Program-made: the position numbers and the translations under genes
Shown here: in pieces, positions 1 to 4,793 of the stretch
Layout of the letters: the number at the start of each line of letters is the position of its first letter
Numbering within the stretch: position 1 is the first letter of the stretch
DNA from: Rubrobacter sp.
Lineage (GTDB): Bacteria; Actinomycetota; Rubrobacteria; Rubrobacterales; Rubrobacteraceae
Length of the DNA stretch: 5,784 nucleotides
Reading direction: 5' to 3'
NCBI GenBank assembly: GCA_016781705.1
Contig: JADDPV010000226.1
Coordinates: 1-5,784 of the forward strand
The notes under the pieces: generated by a model
Seen by the model: the letters and a program-made list of their open reading frames with translations, nothing else
Database searches by the model: none
What the model was told of the DNA's origin: nothing

Positions 1-160
1 AGAAGGTGTCTTCGGAGGAAAACACCGTGGTTGGGTTGTTGCCCTCCGGATCGCGCGCCATCTGCGCATCGCCGATGTTGGCCGTGCTGAAACCGCACGC
101 CGACATGGTGAGTGCCATCAGGGCGACGATGAACCAGACGGACGTGCTGTACCTGTTCAT
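1..160 (-). CDS. Lipoprotein, N-terminal part (runs off left edge)
   Basis: The first 53 codons of a minus-strand gene are present; the rest lies left of the window. The start is the ATG at 158-160. It is preceded, after a 7-base gap, by a very strong Shine-Dalgarno (AAGGAGGAGG on the minus strand, 168-177). The protein begins MNRYSTSVWFIVALMALTMS followed by AC: a charged N-terminus, one hydrophobic segment (about residues 8-19) and a lipobox-like M-S-A-C, so the mature protein should start at Cys22 and be lipid-anchored outside the membrane. The following residues (about DAQMARDPEGNNPTTVFSSE) recall secreted actinobacterial lipoproteins with a 'PTTVF...DTF' stretch, but I cannot name a function. 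Lipoprotein processing is inferred from the signal; the substrate or role is unknown. Confidence 0.8.
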   Translation of the reverse strand, partial: MNRYSTSVWFIVALMALTMSACGFSTANIGDAQMARDPEGNNPTTVFSSEDTF

Positions 161-200
161 GTCTTTTCCTCCTCCTTCGCCGTGGCCTGCCCACGACTCG

Positions 201-229
201 ACTATACCCGCCATCCGGGAGGAGCGGAA
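201..229 (-). promoter_or_regulatory. Candidate promoter of the lipoprotein gene
   Basis: On the minus strand TATAGT (201-206) lies exactly 17 bases from a weak -35-like TTCCGC (224-229). The expected transcription start is about 30-35 bases upstream of the lipoprotein ATG, leaving room for its Shine-Dalgarno. The -10 is good and the -35 poor, so this is moderate evidence. Confidence 0.45.
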
Positions 230-603
230 GCACCGCTACCCCGAACCCTCGTCGCCCGCCCCGGCAGTGTCCTCGTCTCGGGCCACCTTCCTCGCCCGCA
301 GGGGGGCGGCGTAGCGCCGCTCGTCCGCTCTGCCGACCCTGGCTCCGCCCATACATTGCGTGGTCGTTGGCGAGGTTTCTGCGCATCTTGCGCACCTGTT
401 CGCCGGCGAACCACTTACCGGGGCGGCAGAGTCGGCCCCCCACCCGCGGGCGATGCGCTCGTTGAGCGTTCCACAATTGTGAAACCGCCGCCCCGTTCCC
501 CCATGGGGGAATCGCCAGCTGCCCAGACAACTTACGCGCCGACGCGCAACTTCAAACGGGGAGGGCTGGAGCCCAGCGAAGCTAGGATCCCGGCCCGGGA
601 GGG
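230..603. other. Region without a convincing gene
   Basis: Open frames cross this stretch on both strands, as expected at this GC content, but none has a credible start, ribosome site or recognisable family. One minus-strand frame at roughly 500-340 reads protein-like pieces (for example FAGEQVRKMRRNLANDHAMY), so a decayed gene is possible. Three short palindromes occur at 398-511 and are listed separately. It lies between the lipoprotein promoter and the end of the broken DUF3102 gene, so it may be an eroded continuation of that gene. Confidence 0.4.
398..511. repeat. Cluster of three short palindromes
   Basis: Three self-complementary sites fall within 114 bases: GTTCGCCGGCGAAC (398-411, perfect, 14 bp), CACAATTGTG (472-481, perfect 10 bp, flanked by TT and AA beyond one mismatch pair) and TTCCCCCATGGGGGAA (496-511, perfect, 16 bp). 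They share no common sequence, so they are not one repeated operator. They could be protein-binding sites, remnants of mobile-element ends, or chance in GC-rich DNA. Confidence 0.5.
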
Positions 604-1288
604 AGAACGTCTTATATCCTGCCAGCTTGTAAAGCTCCTTCTCCTCGATCTCCAGCAAAGCCCACTCAACAACGGGCAGGCCGGGGTCCTGGGCGGGCAG
701 GGCCTCGAGCGCTTCAAACGTTCGCAGATCTCGATTGTCGCGCCCATCGGGGTGCCTCGCAGAGACCGAGGCGGGTCCTTCGACACGTCTTCCCCCGCCC
801 GGATTACCTCGCACGTCACCCCCCGATGCCCCCAGCGTGCCCGAAGATACTCCTCGAACGTGGCGTGCCCGGACTCCCGCCAGGCCCCGCTCTCGCGGAT
901 CTCCACAAACGTGGTCGTGGCTTCCACACCATCTTCAAAAGTGGCGGGCTCGCCGCGCGCCTCCTCAGCCTGCGGAGCACCCTCCTTCGGGGGGCTCAGG
1001 GCCTTCAGCGCCCCGTCGAGGCTCAAAGCGGCAGAGCTCTGCCGCTTTGAGCCTCCAGCTCCTCGCGGTGGGAATAGACACGCATATACGCCCGCGCGGT
1101 CCTGTCCGACCCGGCGAAATTCTCCGCAAGCCACGGCCCGAACGCGCCGTGGGGTAGCTGTCCCTTGGCCTCCGAGAGAAGCTCGCCGGCACGGAGGGCA
1201 TGTTTCAGAGCAGCGCTCACCGACGCCTCGCACGCCCGCGATGCTCGGCGTTGATCTCCTCCGCCAGATTGCCCAGACTCTTCTCTAC
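604..1288 (-). pseudogene. DUF3102-type protein gene, broken by several frameshifts
   Basis: This looks like a DUF3102-family gene, common on plasmids, phages and accessory regions; its molecular function is not established. Reading begins directly after the higA stop in higA's own frame (VEKSLGNLAEEINAEHR) and jumps frame at about 1237. It continues as SAALKHALRAGELLSEAKGQ and LPHGAFGPWLAENFAGSDRT then ARAYMRVYSHREELEA; the A-GELL-EAK, LPHG-W and TA-YMR pattern is the family hallmark. It jumps again inside the 38-bp palindrome to SLDGALKALSPPKEG, then GHATFEEYLRARWG and EVIRAGEDVSK. A third jump near 763 leads to LPVVEWALLEIEEKELYKLA and GYKTF, which resembles the start of a second 'TFEEY' unit. 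No continuation is recognisable left of 604. All three jumps are +2 and fall on CGCG (1237-1240), AGAG/CTCT (1033-1040) and AGAGA (761-765). No clear start codon is seen; coupling to higA translation is plausible. A GTG at 1220 opens a 65-residue frame but would discard the conserved N-terminus. Family assignment is from memory. Confidence 0.65.
1018..1055. repeat. Perfect 38-bp palindrome inside the DUF3102 gene
   Basis: The left half GAGGCTCAAAGCGGCAGAG (1018-1036) is followed without a gap by its exact reverse complement (1037-1055); symmetry breaks at 1017/1056. It is in the middle of coding sequence and coincides with a +2 frame break. Reading on either side fits the DUF3102 protein if one AG/CT unit at the centre (AGAGCTCT, 1033-1040) is removed. 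That would leave a 17-bp-arm inverted repeat with a 2-base centre. It lacks a T-run and lies within a gene, so a terminator is unlikely. Confidence 0.97.
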
Positions 1289-1591
1289 TCAGCGCGCGAG
1301 CGGTTGGACTTCCCTCTCGATGCGCTCCCCGCTCCGCTCCTCCTCGACCTCGAGGTCGTAATGGCCCTGGAGGTTGAGCCAGAACTCGGCGGAGATGCCG
1401 AAGTACCGCCCGAGCCTCAAGGCGGTATCGGCGCTTATGGCCCTCCTGCCGCGCACGATCTCGTAGGCCCGAGGCGGGTCCACACCTATCTCCTTCGCCA
1501 GCTTGTACGGCGTCATCCCCAGCGGCTCCAGGAACTCGAGCTCCAAGACCCGGCCGGGGTGCATGGGCGGGTAAGCCCTCCCCTCGGTCAC
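1289..1591 (-). CDS. higA: HigA-type antitoxin, XRE-family DNA-binding protein
   Basis: This is the antitoxin of a HigBA toxin-antitoxin pair, 100 residues. It should bind and neutralise the HigB RNase and repress the operon promoter. It has the family's N-terminal PPMHPGRVLELEFLEPLGMT signature, then an XRE helix-turn-helix (about residues 24-72: MTPYKLAKEIGVDP, RAYEIVRGRRAIS, ADTALRLGRYFGIS). The typical AEFWLNLQGHYDLEV segment follows, then a charged tail. Start: GTG at 1591, preceded by AGAGGAGG with an 8-base gap. A downstream ATG (codon 10, MHPGR) is the alternative and matches the start of many relatives, but its ribosome site is worse placed. It begins 16 bases after the higB stop, so the two are one operon in the usual toxin-first order. 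The frame is clean. A broken DUF3102 gene continues directly after its stop. Confidence 0.95.
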   Translation of the reverse strand: MTEGRAYPPMHPGRVLELEFLEPLGMTPYKLAKEIGVDPPRAYEIVRGRRAISADTALRLGRYFGISAEFWLNLQGHYDLEVEEERSGERIEREVQPLAR

Positions 1592-1607
1592 GTCGTTCGC
1601 CTCCTCT

Positions 1608-1889
1608 CTAGTGGTAGTCGGTTATCTCCACGTCGTAAGCATCGCCGCCCTCGAACGAGAAGCAGATGCGGTACTGCTGATTTATGTGGACGGACCACTG
1701 GCCCTCCCGATCCCCCCGCAGCTTCTCCAACCGATTGCCCGGCGCGGCCCGCAGATCCTCCACGTCGGCGGCGGCGTTCAACACCAGGAGTTTCGACAGG
1801 GCCCTCCCCCTCACCTGCGGCGGGACCGCCTTGGATTTGCGCCCCCGAAACAGCTTCTCCGTCTCCTTATCAGCGAAGCCCTTTATCAC
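1608..1889 (-). CDS. higB: HigB toxin, RelE-fold mRNA interferase
   Basis: This is the toxin of the HigBA pair, 93 residues, the usual length. Family members enter the ribosome A site and cut mRNA during translation. It begins MIKGFADKETEKLFRGRKSK, a classic HigB opening, followed by the helical region RALSKLLVLNAAADVEDLRA and a PGNRLEKLRGDREGQWSVHI segment. The strand region is NQQYRICFSFEGGDAYDVEI, and the protein ends in Asp-Tyr-His, as Proteus HigB does, where those residues matter for activity. The frame has no disruption, so the toxin is probably active. The start is the GTG at 1889. No Shine-Dalgarno precedes it; instead the promoter -10 box ends 9 bases upstream, indicating a leaderless transcript. 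Only 16 bases separate it from higA. Confidence 0.95.
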   Translation of the reverse strand: MIKGFADKETEKLFRGRKSKAVPPQVRGRALSKLLVLNAAADVEDLRAAPGNRLEKLRGDREGQWSVHINQQYRICFSFEGGDAYDVEITDYH

Positions 1890-1898
1890 GCCAGATCT

Positions 1899-1927
1899 AT
1901 ATTAGCGCACCGCACTATTATTGTCAA
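1899..1927 (-). promoter_or_regulatory. higBA promoter, probably leaderless, with possible operator
   Basis: On the minus strand a perfect -35 TTGACA (1922-1927) and a -10 TAATAT (1899-1904) are separated by exactly 17 bases. Only AGATCTGGC separates the -10 from the higB GTG, so transcription should start at or within 2-3 bases of the start codon. The spacer contains a tandem GTGCGGTGCG flanked on both sides by TAATA, a candidate binding site for HigA that would block RNA polymerase directly. The promoter boxes are seen directly; leaderless initiation and repression are inferred. Confidence 0.85.
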
Positions 1928-1987
1928 ACACTAGGGTCGGAGCCCCGATAAGGTCCCCGGCCCGGCATTCGCTGCGATCGACGTGTA

Positions 1988-2503
1988 CTACTGCCCCACG
2001 AAGTCACTCAGGCGTCCGAGGTCCTCGCCGGTGTCGGGATCGACCACGACGGGGTCGTGTCCCGGCGGCATTCCCTCTATCGCGACGCAACCGTCGGCCT
2101 GTGGCACGTATGCTTGCTGCGGCGCGCAACCGTACTCATCATCCCACGGTGCTCCGGGTTCGTCGACAGCTTCGCTGGGCGGCGGGGGCACCGTAGCGAC
2201 GGGCGGGCTAACCGTAGTCGGCGCCGAAGCGTATTGCTCCGGTTTGAGGGGCGCCTCGAAGACCCGCGCGCAGTCCAAACCTAGCCACGAAGTGCGCGAC
2301 GCATGGCGGGACCCGCGCTGTCGGCCAAACCGAGGGCCACGGGGCCACCACGGGAATCCCGTACGTCGAGCCCGGGCCGCGCGATGGCCGTCCTCCCCGA
2401 CGCGATCTCCTGCGCGTAGAACCTTCCGCGCGTAGAATCGTAGCGCGCGCGTGTCGTGCGGACGGGTTCGGTTTTCGTTGGTGTCGGGAGGTGCGTAGTC
2501 CAT
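1988..2503 (-). CDS. Proline-rich hypothetical protein, N-terminus uncertain
   Basis: I do not recognise this protein. The last 90 or so residues are convincing coding sequence. They show strong GC at third positions, a proline/alanine-rich low-complexity stretch (TTVSPPVATVPPPPSEAVDE), then an acidic C-terminal part (AYVPQADGCVAIEGMPPGHD followed by PVVVDPDTGEDLGRLSDFVG) with two well-spaced cysteines. The first 80 or so residues from the ATG at 2503 are arginine-rich and less gene-like. They also overlap the GNAT promoter region and start codon, so the true start may be elsewhere or the frame may be broken near 2270 (a CGCGCG tract lies there). A parallel minus frame (2523-2281, ending PAMRRALRG) could hold the real upstream part. 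The proline linker suggests a spacer between a lost N-terminal (perhaps secreted) part and the C-terminal part, but this is speculation. Confidence 0.45.
   Translation of the reverse strand: MDYAPPDTNENRTRPHDTRALRFYARKVLRAGDRVGEDGHRAARARRTGFPWWPRGPRFGRQRGSRHASRTSWLGLDCARVFEAPLKPEQYASAPTTVSPPVATVPPPPSEAVDEPGAPWDDEYGCAPQQAYVPQADGCVAIEGMPPGHDPVVVDPDTGEDLGRLSDFVGQ
2412..2437. repeat. Direct repeat upstream of the GNAT gene
   Basis: GCGCGTAGAA occurs twice (2412-2421 and 2428-2437), 16 bases apart start to start. The second copy runs into TAGAAT (2433-2438), a plausible -10 box for the plus-strand acetyltransferase gene, though no good -35 is visible. The pair may be a regulator site or part of the promoter; 64 bases separate it from the ATG. 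Confidence 0.4.
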
Positions 2504-2987
2504 GCGGCCACGGATTCGGCCATTCGACGATCGAGACGCCGAGGCGGTGGTCGACCTCTCGCTGCGGGCGTGGGCGCCGGCCTTTGCGTCTCTCGAGCGG
2601 GTGTTGGGTTGCGAGATTTTCAGGCGACAGCATCCGGACTGGCGAGAAGATCAGCGGCAGGCGGTAGAGGACGTCTGCGCTGCGAAAAAGGGGCGGGTGT
2701 GGGTCGCCGAGGTAGGTGCGAGCGTCGTCGGCTTCGTGGCGGTCGAGCTTCATCATCCTGAGAGGAGCATGGGTGAGATCTCCATGCTGGCCGTCGACCC
2801 CGACTACCAGGGCGGCGGCATCGGGACCGCCCTGACCGGGTTCGCGCTCGACAGGCTCAAAGACGCCGGGATGACGGTAGCGATGGTCGAGACGGGGGGA
2901 GATCCCGGGCACGCCGCGGCGCGCCGCACGTACGAGAAGTCCGGCTACGTCCACCTGCCGATAGCCAGGTACTTCAAGAACCTGTAG
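2502..2987 (+). CDS. GNAT-family N-acetyltransferase
   Basis: An intact 161-residue GNAT-fold enzyme that should transfer an acetyl group from acetyl-CoA to an amine. The opening RPRIRPFDDRDAEAVVDLSL is the usual first strand and helix. Strands VWVAEVGASVVGFVAVELHH (about residues 66-85) lead into motif A, ISMLAVDPDYQGGGIGTALT (about 93-112), whose Q-G-G-G-I-G-T forms the acetyl-CoA pyrophosphate loop. Motif B is AARRTYEKSGYVHLPIARYF (about 139-158). Length is normal for a single-domain member. The start ATG at 2502 follows GGGAGG with a roughly 10-base gap. The substrate cannot be told from sequence; the tryptophan and charged residues near the N-terminus (SLRAWAPAFASLERV) resemble small-molecule or antibiotic-type members. 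It is transcribed away from the toxin-antitoxin operon and has no adjacent ribbon-helix-helix antitoxin, so a TacT-type toxin role is not supported. Confidence 0.93.
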   Translation: MRPRIRPFDDRDAEAVVDLSLRAWAPAFASLERVLGCEIFRRQHPDWREDQRQAVEDVCAAKKGRVWVAEVGASVVGFVAVELHHPERSMGEISMLAVDPDYQGGGIGTALTGFALDRLKDAGMTVAMVETGGDPGHAAARRTYEKSGYVHLPIARYFKNL

Positions 2988-2993
2988 CCGCGA

Positions 2994-3034
2994 GGGGCCG
3001 TGGTGCCCCGGCGAACCAGTCCCCTTCGGTTCGC
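2994..3034. terminator. Hairpin pair between convergent genes
   Basis: GGGGC (2994-2998) pairs with GCCCC (3005-3009), and GCGAACC (3011-3017) pairs with GGTTCGC (3028-3034) across a 10-base loop. They begin 7 bases after the GNAT stop and lie between it and the convergent membrane-protein gene. No T-run follows on either strand, so they may act as weak or factor-assisted terminators. Confidence 0.45.
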
Positions 3035-3140
3035 TCTTCGCACCGGGAGACGCCGCGGATTGCTGCCGCTTACGGCTTTGCCGTACACCAAGCCCGGAAG
3101 GGTACCGCTACGCGGACTTCTTGCGCCTGGGCGGGCGCCG

Positions 3141-4340
3141 CTAGAGCGCCTGCGCGTCGTATGAGAAGAGCGTCTGTTGGAGGGCGTGCGGGCGCCGAGG
3201 CGGCCTGCCTGGGGGCGTACCCTTCCAGCCTGAGCGCCTTAAGCCAACCGGTCTCGCCGAGGGCGTTCAGCCCGAAGAGCCTCGGCTGCGGGACGGCCGC
3301 CGAGGTTCCGAACAGCCTCGGGGCCGCTCGACCGACCGCAGCTCCCCGGTGTGCGCCTCGACCCTCACCTCGTAGCGCGAGAGCGGCTCGCCCGCGTGCT
3401 CCAGGGTGACGCTCTCGGCCGCGAGCCACAGCGCCGCCTCCCTGCCCGCCAGGGCCTCCTCCTCGCCGTAGAGGCGCCAGTGCCGAAAACGCGCGTAGCC
3501 GAGGGAGTCCAGGGTGCGCGCGAACAACCTGCTCGTGAAGAAGGCGCGCCTCAGCTCCTCCTCTCGGTGCCTGACCCCCCAGAGGAAGCCCAAGACCTCC
3601 GAGGGCGAGCGCCGGCGGTCGGCGCGTTCGCGGTGCGCCCAGTGGGGCTGGGCCTTCGGCCGAGGCGCCCCGGACCACCTGGCGTGCTCGGGGGGGCAAA
3701 ACGGGACCACGGGCGGCCGCCGCGCCGAGCAGCGCCGCGAGCCCCGCCCAGAGGAGGGCCCGCCAGGCGCCGGAGAGCGGGTCGGCCGCGAACCGGACCG
3801 CGACGCCCCCGCCGGCGTCTTGGCTGGAGGCACCAAAGATGGCGAGCACGCCGACGACGATGGCGTAGGCCACGGCCGCCACGGCCGCGAAGAGGACCGT
3901 GGTCTGGGTTCGGCGCGCGACGGTCCAGGATACCAGCAGCAGCGCCAAGAACGGGAGCAGCGTGAAAGAGGTCACCGGAAGACCGATCCGCATAGACCCC
4001 GCGATGCCCAGGAGCGACGGAACCGGCGGAACGCTGACCGAGGCAGCGCCGCCGTGGATCAAGGAGAAGACCGCTAGCCCGAGGGTTTGGGGAACGAAGG
4101 TTCCCCCGAATGCACCACCGAGCGCCAGGAGCGCGTAAACCGAGCCCACAAGGAGCACGGCCGCAATCGCGGCCACCGAGACCCCGGCCAGGATCTCCTG
4201 CCGGGGTTGGGGGGCCACAGACGCGCAAACGCTTGGTTCGCGCCGAAGCCCAACATCCGTGCGGGAGACCCTCGGGCGGCGCGAGAAGCGGGGGCTTCCC
4301 GCGCCAAGCGCTCTCCGCAGGACGTGCAGAAAGCGTCCCC
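3141..4340 (-). pseudogene. Zinc-ribbon, multi-spanning membrane protein, frame-broken
   Basis: This appears to be one minus-strand gene now split over three frames. From 4331 it reads FCTSCGERLAREAP, a zinc-ribbon C-x-x-C-G at the N-terminus, then ARMLGFGANQAFARLW up to a six-base G/C run (4209-4214). The next frame (GTG at 4218) continues PRQEILAGVSVAAIAAVLLV with about five hydrophobic segments (residues 9-37, 46-63, 82-101, 106-130, 151-170). Near the seven-base run at 3690-3696 reading shifts again to a soluble part: SPSEVLGFLWGVRHREEELR, FARTLDSLGYARFRHWRLYG, GREAALWLAAESVTLEHAGE and YEVRVEAHTGELRSVERP, the last resembling a PepSY-like strand. Near 3320 it shifts to LFGLNALGETGWLKALRLEG, and a last shift would end at a natural-looking QTLFSYDAQAL with stop at 3141-3143. 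The unbroken 3070-4218 frame would instead run on in arginine/glycine-rich noise. No start codon is visible before the zinc ribbon. Breaks at homopolymers could be sequencing errors. Function unknown; location should be the cytoplasmic membrane. Confidence 0.6.
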
Positions 4341-4595
4341 TTACCCTACCCGAGCCCCGCTAATTCTCGCAGAAAAGCCGTGCCTGCTCGTTGTCTCCCG
4401 CCCCCGCCACGCGCAACCTTTCTTCTCGGACGCTGCCTCGCCGGCGAACTGCCCCACCGAGCTTCCACAGTGTCGCACACGCCACTCGGCCGGGGCAATG
4501 CTCTCCTGGCCTTGAGTGGTCCGAATATTGCCCGGCTCCTACTGCCCCGCGACCTTGAGGAGCGGGCTACCTTAGGACGGATGATGTGCAACTGT
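4341..4595. other. Gap between membrane-protein gene and transposase remnant
   Basis: No gene is supported here. The part nearest 4341 should hold the promoter of the minus-strand membrane protein; a TAGGGT followed by a purine-rich AAGGGG lies just before the zinc-ribbon codons but no consensus -35 accompanies it. The far end (about 4575-4595, gatgtgcaactgttcag) directly follows the transposase stop and is where that element's terminal inverted repeat would be expected; its partner is not in the window. Confidence 0.35.
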
Positions 4596-4775
4596 TCAGA
4601 CGAGAAGGTCGGCCAAGTGGCGCAGCGGCCTCCCAAGCTGATTATTGAGACACTGTCCGCAGGTGTAGGCTGCGATCTTGGCCGCCAAGCAGGTCAACAG
4701 CCCGCTCAAGGTCTTCGCCCGATGGCGTTCCAGGGCGAAGAGATCTTTGAGCTGGTCTATGACTCCCTCTATACG
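4596..4775 (-). pseudogene. IS982-like transposase, C-terminal remnant
   Basis: A 59-codon open stretch without a start codon, ending at a stop at 4596-4598. It reads RIEGVIDQLKDLFALERHRA, KTLSGLLTCLAAKIAAYTCG, then QCLNNQLGRPLRHLADLLV. The E-x-x-x-x-Q-L-K, K-T-L-x-G-L and L-A-A-K-I-A-A-Y pattern is the C-terminal end of DDE transposases of the IS982 type, with the catalytic glutamate in the RIEGVIDQLKD helix. Everything N-terminal is missing: upstream sequence becomes the end of a different transposase within 20 bases. The frame is clean, unlike its neighbour. The simplest reading is an older element cut by insertion of the second one. The IS family is judged from memory; the transposase nature is secure. 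Confidence 0.75.
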
Positions 4776-4793
4776 TTTGGTGTGATTTTGAGG
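4776..4793. repeat. Probable terminal end of the inserted IS
   Basis: These 18 bases (tttggtgtgattttgagg on the plus strand) separate the stop of the upstream transposase from the first recognisable codons of the remnant. The insertion's terminal repeat should therefore be here. The matching inverted copy would lie beyond 5784, so this is inferred from position only. Confidence 0.35.

Noticed and set aside
430..520. Minus-strand peptide QLAIPPWGNGAAV resembling a MazE/AbrB antitoxin start
   Set aside because: Only a WGN-A-V string matches. It overlaps the 16-bp palindrome, lacks the rest of the fold and has no start or partner toxin.
1018..1055. The 38-bp palindrome as a transcription terminator
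   Set aside because: It has no T-run on either strand and sits in the middle of the DUF3102 coding region.
182..1951. A 589-codon open frame on the plus strand
   Set aside because: It lies antisense to higB, higA and the DUF3102 gene, is rich in proline and arginine without any domain, and is the expected shadow of high-GC coding on the other strand.
2208..2954. A 248-codon minus-strand frame
   Set aside because: It is the antisense shadow of the intact GNAT gene and the region upstream of it.
2502..2987. GNAT protein as a TacT-type toxin
   Set aside because: No ribbon-helix-helix antitoxin gene is adjacent, and its neighbours are divergent or convergent, not in operon with it.
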